NCBI GenBank assembly: GCA_022570795.1
Contig: JAKUDP010000009.1
Coordinates: 682,001-746,000, forward strand
Direction: 5' to 3'
From: Sphaerulina vaccinii
Taxonomy: Eukaryota; Ascomycota; Dothideomycetes; Mycosphaerellales; Mycosphaerellaceae
DNA: 64,000 nt
Of the stretch, positions 44,940 to 55,718 are shown piece by piece. The stretch's first letter is position 1. Every line of letters starts with the position of its first letter. Below the pieces are notes generated by a model that saw nothing but the letters and a program-made list of their open reading frames with translations, did no database searches and was not told the origin of the DNA. The translations under genes and the position numbers were made by a program.

Positions 44940-45390
44940 CCTATATATATAGGAGCGCCTCCGTCTAAGTACTATTAGAAAAGTTAGTTATATAGAAACG
45001 TAGCGCAATCTCTATAGTCTAGTTAGTATGCTCGCTTTGTCCGTCCGCCTATAGATAGTAAGCTATAGTCGCTAGGAAGCAGGTACCTAGTTTTCTAAAT
45101 ATAGCTTATATAAATTAGGATATCTAGATCGGATTACAGTCTCCGATTATAATAGATAGTAGGCTGCGTTCGTTTGCGACGTAGCTATAGAGCTAACTAG
45201 CTCTATACTCGCCTGCGTCCTATATACTCTTAACCTTAGTTAAGGTTACTTGTTTAGAGAACTTATAGATCTCTATTAAGAAACTATCGTAGCCGTCTAG
45301 GTCTGCCGGAAAGCTATATACCTAGTCGGCTATAACTATATAGTCTAGGACCGGCACCGAAGAGATTAGGTAGAGTTTTCTATATAGCTA
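44940..45390 (-). pseudogene. Integrase core remnant of the inner element
   Basis: The minus strand reads FPADLDGYDSFLIEIYKFSK and KQVTLTKVKS, then IIIGDCNPI and, near 45060-45020, ADGQSEHTN, which is the conserved stretch ending in the third catalytic region of Gypsy integrases. The acidic positions are partly altered by RIP and several TAG/TAA stops interrupt the frame. Confidence 0.75.
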
Positions 45391-46899
45391 GTAGTAGTAA
45401 GTCTAGGTAAGTAGGTATGCCGAATAATACTTAATATATCTATAGAGCTCTTTAGATAGACGTCTAATATAGAAACTCGTATATATATAAGTATAGGACC
45501 TATAGAAGCTAGAGTAGTAGTATTAGTTATAAGCTATCTTAAAAACCTCTTTGAATAGTAGTCTAGGTATATATAGTCTCTCCTATCTATCTTCCTAGTC
45601 TTTAAAGTAGATAAGCCTATCTCTAAGGAAGAACTAGAGGCCTAGCAGAGCTACGTCTAGCTCTCTATTAAGGTTATTCTCGGCGTTGCTATACTCGGCG
45701 TTGCTATCGTCGTCTAGCTCTAGTTCCTATATATAGCGCTCTTCTACTCGCTATAGTTACTCTAGTCTCTCTATCTATATTAGGTCGTCTAGGTATCTCT
45801 AGATTACCTCTATCTTAAACTAATCGGATATTTCGATAAGTATAGAGTAAAAGACTAGCGGCTTAGGCGCCGTAAATATACGGCCTATATACTCGTCGAT
45901 TATTGTAGTATAGAAGTATAGAGAGTCCTCGTATAGGTAAGTATAGAAATATATTAGGTTAATAATATTATAAGAAGTATCTAGATCGTCGTATACTAAT
46001 AGGTCGAGTATATCTCTATAGTTGTCTAGGTCCGAGATATCCTTAATTAGACGACTAAGTGCATCTAGAATACTATAGAGACGATCTTTATAGTAAATCG
46101 GCTTTATATATAGGTACTAAGATAGGTACTATCCTACTTATATAAGATATAGGTTAAGTTTGTTAATAGAAGTAGTAGTTGCTAACAATCCTAACTCTAT
46201 AATATTAAGAGATACTATATAGTCTAGGAATATATAGAGCGGCTTTCTACTAGCCTAGTATATATATCTTATTTTTCTAGTCGTCTAGATTAGACTAGAG
46301 GTCTCTAGCTCGGTAGCTAGGTACCTTAACTCTACGTCTATTAGAGACTTGCTTAGGTATATTACAACTTAGATTTTATTAGGTAGAAACTATAGCTTCT
46401 TGTATCCTAGGTTAGTAGGGTCTAGATCGCTATCTACGTAGTAGATAATAGCTACGTAACCTTTGGAGCTACTATCTAGGTCTATATATAAAGGTCTATT
46501 TGGATCTATATAATATAGAAATCTAGCTATATAGTAGACCTTCCTTATTATATTAAAATAGCAGCGTTAGTAGTCTAAGTTATCTTGCTTGTCCTACGTA
46601 GGCGTCTGCTTTGCAAAGCGCTTGCGTCCGCTTCCTCGCTTAGATAGTAATAGGCCGAGCAAGTACTTCTTCCTTATCTCGAAAGGCTCGATAATTTAAC
46701 TAAAGTATAGAATATAATTATACTACTAGCCTATAATACCGATATAGAACTCGAGCTCTTTTAAAGTCTTAGGGAAAGGCAGGTCTAGTATAGCTAATAC
46801 CTTCTCTTTATACGTCGTATACCCTAGTCTACTAACTCTCTATCTAAGGAGTTTAGTAGATAGGTACCTAATAAACGTCTTAGTCGCTAAGATACTTAT

Positions 46900-47400
46900 A
46901 TTATATAAGTCTAGAAGTCCGAAAACAGCGTCTAGGTACGCGAGATACTCTTTATCGGTCTTAGAAAAGATAATAATATTATCTATATATATATATACAA
47001 AGGTATAGAATTCTTTAAGTATACTATCTAGCTTCCTCTATACGTACTAGACCGAACCTACGTACCCTATCAAGGCGACGTAGAACTATTCTTAATCTCT
47101 ATATAAGTTTATAGTAAACTTATAGTAGTCTTGCTTCTATATAGCCTATTAGTAAAAGAAACTAATAGCGTCGATAGTTATAATAAAACCGGACTCTCGG
47201 AGGGCTTTAACAATCTTGTCTTGTTATAGGAGAGGATACGAATTCTTAACTACTAGCTTATTTAGCCCTCTAATATCGATTATAGGTCGGGCTTTGTTAT
47301 ACGGCTCTCTATTAATAAATACTTTCTTATATACTACGAAGATAGGGAAGCCGAAAGGCGTAGGCTCCTTTATATAGATTATCTTATCCTACTAATAGAG
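46900..47400 (-). pseudogene. Reverse transcriptase remnant of the inner element
   Basis: The minus strand reads NKARPIIDIRGLNKLVVKN near 47270, then FVYIYIDNIIIFSK near 46980, the catalytic YVDD box with one aspartate changed to asparagine, followed by LAYLDAVFGL. Word order and spacing match Ty3/Gypsy reverse transcriptases. Stops and substitutions are RIP-type. Confidence 0.8.
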
Positions 47401-48843
47401 TAGATTAAAAGCTTAGTCTACGATAGCCCGGTCTAGTACGCTTAATAGGTACGAGATTATAAAGAGTTTATATGCCTCGGACCTAGGTAGTAGGTTAATA
47501 AGTATATATTTATCTTCGGGAACGTCTACGAGTCCGCCTTTGTCTACCTATAGATATACGTACTTGTCGATAAGCTTCTAGTATGCGTCGATAGCATACT
47601 TCTCGCTATATGCTATAGAACTATTACTTAGCTTCGTCTCTAGGTCTATGTCGGGTATTAATAGTAGTCTAGCCGTCGCCTATAAGGTTAATTCGGTATC
47701 TATCTAATATAAGATTAATTCGGTATTTGTCTAATATATATAGAGGTCTACTATTACTATTATATTAATTCCGGCCTTATAAGATATATCTAGTCCTACC
47801 TAGTAAAAAGCGTAGTAGCGAAGTTAGGCTTTGCGTCGCTAGCTACTAGTCTATAATCTTCTAGGTAGATATAGAAACTGCCCTAGTAGTCGATTTTATC
47901 TACCCTCTCTAGACGAGTATTTATAGGAATAGTAACCGGTGCTTCGGAGTAGTTATATAGGAAGACAAAGTCTATATCTACGTCTACGATCGCTATATAC
48001 AAAGCTACGTGTTTTTGCAGGCCGCCTAGGCAATACTACTTAGTATAGAAGTTAAAGTCGTATCTAGTAGGGAGCGGGCTCTTGTAGTAGACTAGGACTT
48101 TAGAGACGCTAAAAGCAGGTATAGTAATAGGCTCGTTAGCGGACTAGACCTAGGTCTAGAAGCGCACTTAGTCGCATTACTTAACTAATAGAGGGACGCA
48201 GGCCTTCTAATAAGTAGCGACAGTTGCTAGCTTGCGTCTAATATCGATCTTTATAGCCTACGTATCGATTATATCTATAGCTAGAAGGATCTTCGGTTAG
48301 AAGTTCTTAGTAATATAGACCTTATAATATATATATAGTAGTACTCGTCGTCTGTTTAGTATTGCTAGCATCTACTAGTCTAATACTATATACTCTATAT
48401 AAGGTATTATAGCAGCTACTCCTTAGACTTAGAAAAGGATAGCTACTCTATACTACTCTAGGTCTAGTCGAGTCTCTTAGAGGAAGTCCGAGTCGATTAG
48501 TAAGATTGTCGCTTCTATATCTAAGTATATAGCGTAGTCTAGACTACTAATCTCTAGACGTATATATACTTGTAGGTAATAGAAGTAATAGAAGTTATAT
48601 CTACTCTTAGGCTTATATATTACTACTAATTCGATAACTTCTATATCTTCTAGGCAGAGGAGGCTTGTATTCTCCTTAGCTAGCGTAGAGTATATATCTC
48701 GTTAGTACGCTCGAAGAAGGGTGCTATTTTTGAAAATTTCCTTATAAGCTATAGCTCGATACTAGTATAATTATACGTCTACCTTAGACGCGAAGTATAT
48801 TATAAGCTCGAATTCTCCCGCGTCTGAGTATTCGCCGTCGTCG

Positions 48844-48968
48844 TCTGCGAAGTTGACCATGTCGTTGAAGTGGTTGTATACCTCCCCTCGGTCAGAGTCT
48901 GAGTCAGTAGATAAGGAGCGTGAGTGGGAATGTGAATGGGAGTCTGTCTCGTCGTTATGGTAATTGCC
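48844..48968 (-). other. Patch with little or no RIP inside the inner element
   Basis: About 125 bp in which CpA and TpG are frequent and no stop interrupts the minus-strand frame. It reads HSHSHSRSLSTDSDSD and FADDDGEYSD, an acidic/serine-rich linker placed just after the Gag zinc knuckle. The sequence immediately on both sides is strongly mutated. Confidence 0.6.
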
Positions 48969-48989
48969 CGGACGTCGGTTACGCCTATA

Positions 48990-49050
48990 TCTTAGCTTCG
49001 CGCAGTCTCTAGAGAAGTGCCTAGGTTCGCTATAGTTATAGTAGACCCTA
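48990..49050 (-). pseudogene. Gag zinc-knuckle remnant of the inner element
   Basis: The minus strand reads YYNYSEPRHFSRDCAK, which is a CCHC knuckle (C-x2-C-x4-H-x4-C) with the first two cysteines changed to tyrosine by G-to-A transitions. It lies upstream of the reverse transcriptase on the coding strand, as expected for Gag. Confidence 0.7.
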
Positions 49051-52000
49051 GTATTAGCGTTGTCGTACTTATAGTCTTTATTATACTTATACTCTTTAGG
49101 CTCTCGCTTTACGACAGGCTTTATATAGTCTAGTAGTAGATAGTAACTACGTCTATCTTTGTTTTGCTACTAATACTATAGGTTAGGTTGTCGCTCTTCA
49201 TAGTCGTCTTTGCGCGCGCGTCGAGGGCTGTCGTTTCGTCGCTTACCCTCTCGTCCGTAGGGACGGTCGGCGTAGTCGTAGATCGGACGCTGGTCTCTGT
49301 TCGCCGACTTACCTCTCTTTCGGCTCTATAGTATTTGTTGCTATACAAATAGGTATTACTTAATACTATTTATAAAGCTATTAATAGTAGTCCAATCGTC
49401 TAGGTAGGGGACAATGTTCTAGAACTTATAGTAGAGTTTTATCTACGCCTAGATAAGTTAAGAGAGGGGGTCTGTAATCCTCGCCTCTCTAGACTAATAT
49501 ATAATATTTAGTACAAACTCGCTTGGTAGACGTCTATCTCGTACTAAGTACTAGTTAAAGGACTCCTATTATAGGCATCTTAGTACTTCTATAGGTAGTA
49601 TCTAGAACTTGTCTTAGAGTATCTTTTCCTAATAGTCTACTCTACGTCCGCCTCTAATATTGCGACGTGCGTCTTCTATAAGTTTAGATATCTACTAGGA
49701 TATAGCTAAGCCTCTTAAGCATTTACTTAGATACTAGTAGGTCTGCGTAGCGCTATTAACTTGCGAATAGTCTTTTATAGTATTTAAGAAGATATAGACT
49801 AAGTAGTAGTACGTCTTTCCTCCCTTGTCTAAGATGTCTCTTTTAGGTATCTTGTTCTTCGAAGCTATTAGATAAAAGAAACTAATATTAGTAGAATTGA
49901 AATATATATTATAGTCGCAGTCGCGCTCGCGCAAGCGGCTAGCTTCGCTCTTATCGTCTCTTATACTATAGTCGTCCTATAAGCGACAACGTCTATCGCA
50001 GCGCGCGTCTCGTAGAGATTCTTTATCTAAGGAATTGTTACTACTAGATAGCGAGCCGTTGCCTCGATAGCCTCGACAATAAGCTTGTCTATATCTAGAG
50101 TCTCGGTAGCGCTTGTTTCGCTCCTAATTAGCTCTACTATATTAGTATAGGTATATACAATCCTCTAGATTATATCTAGTAGAGCGTATACTATTCTATT
50201 ATAGACGAGGCTCAAATAGCCTAGTAGCAATTAGACGTTTGTTATAATACTCTTCTTAATAATACTAGATATTAGAGAATAGGAAGATACCTAGGATAGC
50301 GTTTGCATTTGTATTTGTATTAGGTTATAGAGCTCGTAGAGCGTTCTATCTATCTAAGGCGCCTGCGATTATATCTAGTTGTTAGTTTAGGTCTTGCTAG
50401 ACCTAGTCGATACGCTAGGTCGTATACTCGATATACTAGTCGAAACGTATCTAAGCTTATTAGTTTATTTGCAATATAGATACTTATAAGCTATTCTAGA
50501 AGTCGGTATTTGGTTAGGCTAGTATAGAAGTAGGTAGAGGTATAAATCTACGTTCTAGTCTAGTAGCGTAAGTATACGGGTTTACTTATAGTAGTTTTTT
50601 AACTACTAGGTTGAAATGCCTTAGTACGTCTAGGATACGCTAAGCGCCTAGAATAGGTAGTATAGGGTAGATAGGACTATAAGGCTCGATTAGGCGTCTA
50701 CGTATGTATAGTAAGCGCGATAGTACTCTATGTCGGAGTTCCTCTCTTTTATTATTCGAAATTATCTATACCTATAGTACTAGTAGTACTCGTAGGGGAG
50801 TTATACGTAGACGCTAAGCTAGAGGCTTGTTGTCCTAGGCATCTTCTTCGTCTCTCTAATAAGGGGTATTTTAGCGCTACTCTAAGAGGTTCTCGTCGGC
50901 TATTACTAGTAGTAGAAACGCTAAGTATGCTAGCATAGAGGGAACTAGAGACGCTAGGTCTGCGAGTACTAGGAGTATAGGAGACGCTAGGTACGTAAGT
51001 ACTAGCTTAACGACTAACGGCAAGTATTTAGGTATTATAGTAGTTAGACTTAAGATATCTAAGGCGTTAGGTCGACGAGTATCTAGTAACTCTAATAGGT
51101 TTGTAGCCTCTTAATATAGCTATCTATCTATAGGAGCCTAGTCTTGCTATAGCTAAAGCTATTCCTATTCTTATACTAGCTATTACTTTTAGACCTAAGG
51201 TTGCTCTTAGACCTAAGGTCGCTTTTAGACCTAAGTCGAGGGCTTAGTTATAGCTACTAACGCCGAGAGTCTCTTTAAGGATTTAGCTATTAAGAGTCTC
51301 TTTTCGTAAAGAGGCTACTTCTTATAGACTTCCTAGATAGGGCGTAGCCGGATTGCAGCTTATAGAATATTATTAAAGGCGAGTAGCTATCTAGGTAGTC
51401 CTATAATAGATAGCTTAATAGTAGGCGTCTAGCGAGTAGTAGTAGGAGTCTACGTAGCCTAGTATTTTTATACTACGGGCGAGACTTGCAGAACGTCTTT
51501 TGTAGCAGAAGTTATAGAAGAGCTATTTATAACCTAGTCTTGTAGATAGCTAGATAAGGCAAGCTATCCTCGTCCTATAGTTTCTACGGCCGGCTAATAT
51601 TCTATAGAGACCGGATAGTAGGAGACTAAGAACGCGACGAGTAGTTATAGGCGTAGCTTCTACTTCTTAATCTTAGACAATAGTCTATTATACTTAAAGA
51701 ACTCTTCGAAAGAGTATATAAGTATAAGAGTATATTTGTCAAAGTCTAGGAGAGTAGCTATATTAGGCGATTTAGGTAAAGCCTTAGATATAGGTCTTAA
51801 TAAGTTATATAGGTTGTTGTCTTATAGTAGAACTAATTAGTAGTAGCTTGTTAGTAGTTAGGGGAGGTCTTTCTCCCTTGCGGCTCGTAGCTTCCGTAGC
51901 TATACTAGTAGGCGCAAGTCTTATAGATAAACAAACAAGACGGGGCAGTCGCTCGACTAGTATACTAGAGGTCGCTAGAGGTAGTAGGGGTCTATATACT

Positions 52001-52240
52001 ACTATAGCGTATTACTACTAGTAGAGGACTATAGACTCGGTAGCTCCAAGTCTTATAGTCGAGATACGGGCGCGTGCAGGCTAGAAGCTAATACTACTAC
52101 GTCTCGATTAGCTAGAGTTTCGACTATTGTATACGTCTAGTATACTATTATCGGTAGAGGATCTAGAGGTCTGTTCTATTAGGCTTGATTGCAAGTCTTT
52201 CAAAGTAGAGCATTAGGTCAACTAATGCGAGCTACTAGAA

Positions 52241-52354
52241 TACTAGGTATACTATATAGTAGTCTCGAAGTAGTTAATTGTCTAAGTCTATATACGTCTA
52301 GCTACAAGAAGGTACCTTGTACCTATAGCCCTATATAGGTAGCTGCCTATAATA
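52241..52354 (-). repeat. Inner element LTR, right (5')
   Basis: 114-bp direct copy of 38732-38845, followed at once by the TTTAG target duplication and then by the interrupted reverse transcriptase of the outer element. Confidence 0.85.
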
Positions 52355-52359
52355 TTTAG
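52355..52359 (+). repeat. Target-site duplication, right copy (TTTAG)
   Basis: Copy of 38727-38731. Removing the inner element and one TTTAG restores continuity of the outer reverse transcriptase between KLN and KITIKN on the minus strand. Confidence 0.75.
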
Positions 52360-55190
52360 TTTTTAATAATCGACTACTAGTTATAACTTCCTATTAGGTT
52401 TTAGAATAAATATAGTTAGGGCTCTAGCGCTAGATTATAACTTATAGATCTATTATTTTGCAAGTATTTTCTTTAACTATTTATCTTCTTTCTAGAGCTC
52501 TTTCTTAGATTTCTTTTATAATAGTTTAAATAGGGGCTCTCTATTATATATTAATATAATCCTATAGTCCTATTTCTAGTATTTAGGTAGAGCTTCTAGT
52601 TCCTCGACCTCTCTAAAAAGTTTTAACTACTTCTAATACTCTTTAGAAATATCTAGTTCTAAAGTAGTATCCTTTAATAGAGCGTTACTTCTATTAGTAC
52701 CTATAACTTTGTAACCCTCTACTATTATCGAGGTGTCTATTTAGAGTAAGTCTACTTCTATAGCTTATAGTAGCGCAAGTTCGGTCTAGTTAAACTATTT
52801 AGCCTTATCTACTAGCAAACGCTACTACTATATAGGCTAAATATCGATAATATAATTATATTCCTTAAATATAAGTATTTCTTTTTTCTAGTTAATTACT
52901 AGATTATACTTTTTTAACTAAGGTATATCTAGGACGATATTATAACTAGCTATATTAGTAATATCTAGAACAATTATCTTATAGTACTATTAGATAGTAA
53001 GTAGTAGTAGTATTATCTCTTACTCTATACTAGGTAAGGATAATCTATCTACTATAATTAATTTATACCCTTCTTTCTTATACTAGGTTATAAGTCTATA
53101 ATATTTTATAAATAACTTAGAGGCAAAGTTCCTACTTGCTCTAGAGTCTATTATAGCTAGTAGCTTATAACTATTAATAATAATTTTTATATAGAAGACT
53201 ATTATTAATACTTAAGTATTTATATTATAGAACTTTCTAGAGATACTTATTTCCTAGGAGTTAATCCTTTTCCTAATAGGGTAATAGTAGCTTCTTCGGC
53301 AAGCTACTTATAGATCTATTATTCTATTTCTTTAATTATCTAATATAGATTCCTTTCTACCTATATCTTATTATAGGTAGTCTTAGATTAATATTACTAG
53401 GTAAGAGTATACTTTCTCTTAAGTTCCTTAATAGCTTTATATATCTAGTTTATAACAATTTCCCTATTTAGAGTAATATACCTAAATAGAGTATATATAC
53501 TTCTAATTAGAACTCTTTCTTATATAAAGGTATCGAACCTATAGTTAACTTCGATATATTAGTAATTCTAGAATATATATCTTATTCTATTAAGTATAGT
53601 ATCTAGCTTAGATAGATAGAGGTACTTTCTTCCTCTAACTTTTAGAAAAATATACTTATAATTTTATACTAGATTTAGAATAATTTGTTTAATTTAGCTT
53701 AGTATATCTATAGTAAAAGTTATAATCTTAATATCTATATCTAATTTTTTAGAACTCTTATTTTTATTATTTATATTATTTTTATTATATTTAGAAGGTT
53801 ACTTCTTTTTAGAACTTTCTTTTATAAACTAGTTTTATTCTTTTTTTTTAGATTTAATTTTAGAAAAGTAATTTTCTTTATTATAATAAGACTTATTAAT
53901 ATCTTTTTTATTAGCGAGCCTTAGCTTAGGATAGAGTTCTTATAGTTTATCTAGAATAGGTAGTAGTTTGCTTCTATCTCTATACTATTAGATTAGCTAT
54001 AAACTTATATTTTTACCTAGAGGGCTAGGCTAAAAGTTTATATTTTTCTTAGAAGATATATATATCTAGTATAAGTTATTATAATAGAATTGCTAGTAAA
54101 AGCTTCTATATTTAACTTATCTTTCTTAGTATAGGTCGAGGTTTACTTATTATCCTATTATACTAAAGAATCGGACTTTCTTATAAGAGGTTATAGATTT
54201 GTTATAACCTCCTTATCTATTTCCCTTCTACTATATTATATTAAAGGGCTATTACTATACTATATTCTTTAAATAGTAGTTCCTTTTTATATAGCCTTTC
54301 TTACTATATCTATAATAGATTAGTTCTTCTTACTTCTTATAGAGCTTTCTTTTACTTCTAGCTCTAAACTTTTTACTTTTCTTAATATTATTAAGCTCTA
54401 TTAGTTGCAGACTATAGTATAGCTACGACCTTAGTTGCTATTATTCTTAGTACTTGTTTCTAGCTAAGAAGTAGCTAGTTCTTCCTTATTATTTAGTAGT
54501 ATATCTAGCTACTCTAGCTACTTTAGAGTTATACTATTTCTCGAGGGCTTGTTTATAGAGGCTATTATCGATCTTAATAGTTTCTTTAATTAACTAGGTA
54601 AGGTTCTTAATAATAACTACTCGCTCGGTATAGGCTAGTTTGTCTTTAACTTAATTCTTAAGACCTCTATAGTATATTACTTAGAGGGCTTCGTTGTCCT
54701 AACTAATAATATATATATACTTCTAGAACTTGGCTATATACTTAGATATAGAAGTAGTCTATTTAAGATACTATATAATATAGATAGTAGTACTAACCTT
54801 ATTAGAGATTCTAAATAGAGTAGTTATCTAGCTTCTAAACTAATTGTACTTAGTAAAGATTCTATTTTTATTCTTATTATTATAGAGGTAGGATTCTAGG
54901 TATAGCTTAAGCTAGTATTTAGTATATCTATAAAGGAAGGTAGAAGCAAATAGTATCTTGTTTTTATTTTTAACTTTATTAAACCTAAAGTATAAGGCTA
55001 GTTAATTAAACTAGGCAGATAGTTTGTTATAGTCTCTATAATAGAGGTCCGGCTTAGCGACCTTAAAATCTTTAAGGTCGAGTTATCTAGTATTTACCTA
55101 GGTTTGCAAAGATCGAATAGTTCCTACTTTACTAGAAGTAGAAGTTCCTCTAGAGCTTCCTATAATAGATATATTATAAAGGTATATAAA

Positions 55191-55379
55191 GCTATTAGGT
55201 TATAGAGGACCTAATAATCTTACTAAGTAGAGGCTAAGCTTAATCTAGTTAGAGCTTATTAATATATCTATAAGAGAGTAAGTAAAGAAGGTTCTTATAT
55301 TCTAATTAGTAAGATAGAATAGTAAGTTATATATAATAACTATCTATAACTATAATATTTATTACCTATATATATAAAG
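55191..55379 (-). repeat. Outer element 5' LTR (right)
   Basis: Direct repeat of 35247-35430. Its inner end (55201-55235) is also the left arm of the inverted repeat that closes the island at 55557-55591. Confidence 0.7.
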
Positions 55380-55591
55380 GAAATTTCCTTCAATTACTCT
55401 AATTATAGTAATCTAGGTAATTAGAATTACTAGATTACTAGTAATTAAGTAAGCGCCTATAGCGCAAGGTAGCTATATCTATATAGATATAGCCGCTTGC
55501 CTAATTATATATAGGTATTTCTATAAGGCTTAGACTCGTCTATCTAAACTATAATAAGCCTCTACTTAGTAAGATTATTAGGTCCTCTATA
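55201..55591. repeat. Palindromic 391-bp segment with exact 35-bp terminal inverted repeats
   Basis: Bases 55201-55235 (TATAGAGGACCTAATAATCT...) are the exact reverse complement of 55557-55591, and the second arm ends precisely where ordinary sequence resumes. Between them are further palindromes (around TAATCTAG...CTAGATTA at 55410-55440 and GCTATATCTATATAGATATAGC near 55470-55495). It could be a MITE-like element, or an oppositely oriented partial LTR sharing the terminal sequence. The left half coincides with the outer element's LTR. Confidence 0.55.
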
Positions 55592-55718
55592 GATCTCTGC
55601 CACATTCACGTTCACGTAGCCTGCCGAGTTGCCGAGAGCCAAGATCGGCGACTATGTACAAGGAATTGACCCATGCTCTCTCTGGAAACATTCTCGTTGA
55701 CGGCGGAATTGAGAGATT

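Larger units (their letters stand above)
38732..52354 (-). mobile_element. Inner Ty3/Gypsy element, 13.6 kb with 114-bp LTRs
   Basis: Flanked by TTTAG duplications and 114-bp direct LTRs, it sits inside the outer element's reverse transcriptase. Genes are on the minus strand in Ty3 order: a Gag CCHC knuckle (about 49001-49043), protease region (about 48.0-48.7 kb, not resolved), reverse transcriptase (about 47.4-46.9 kb), then integrase (about 45.4-44.9 kb). The 3' LTR is preceded on the minus strand by a polypurine tract (AGGGGGCAGAC). On that strand the LTR begins TRTTACGGGC, a common start for fungal Gypsy LTRs. About 6 kb between the integrase and the 3' LTR has no assigned function, which is unusual. 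All frames are closed by RIP stops. Confidence 0.82.
35247..55379 (-). mobile_element. Outer Ty3/Gypsy LTR retrotransposon, RIP-inactivated and interrupted
   Basis: Near-identical direct repeats at about 35247-35430 and 55191-55379 bound the element. Without the 13.6-kb insertion it would be about 6.5 kb, a normal Gypsy size. It is read on the minus strand: a reverse transcriptase fragment (VVDY-x-KLN near 52360-52376) continues on the other side of the insertion as ITIKN (near 38710) and YIDNILIY (near 38440, the YxDD box), then an integrase (IVDRLTKYIYF near 37150; FIIDRDKLF near 37060). A probable zinc-knuckle remnant lies near 53880. A purine-rich tract borders the left LTR on the minus strand. 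All frames are broken by RIP stops. Confidence 0.8.
34350..55591. repeat. AT-rich RIP-mutated repeat island
   Basis: About 21 kb with essentially no open frame longer than 85 codons. CpA and TpG are almost absent while TpA is very abundant; CpG is retained, especially between 38.8 and 52.3 kb. Reading former coding regions shows stops mainly at TAG/TAA where Trp or Gln codons would be expected. This is the pattern left by RIP (C-to-T at CpA in repeated DNA during the sexual cycle). The island is made of nested retrotransposons described separately. Both edges are sharp. Confidence 0.9.

Noticed and set aside
49130..49348. 72-codon minus-strand open frame in the RIP island
   Set aside because: It is part of the mutated Gag region of the inner Gypsy element, not an independent gene.
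34350..55591. Giant TIR element (Starship- or Maverick-like) bounded by TATAGAGG ends at 35256 and 55591
   Set aside because: The recognisable content is entirely Gypsy-type with direct LTRs. No captain recombinase, DNA polymerase or cargo gene can be read.
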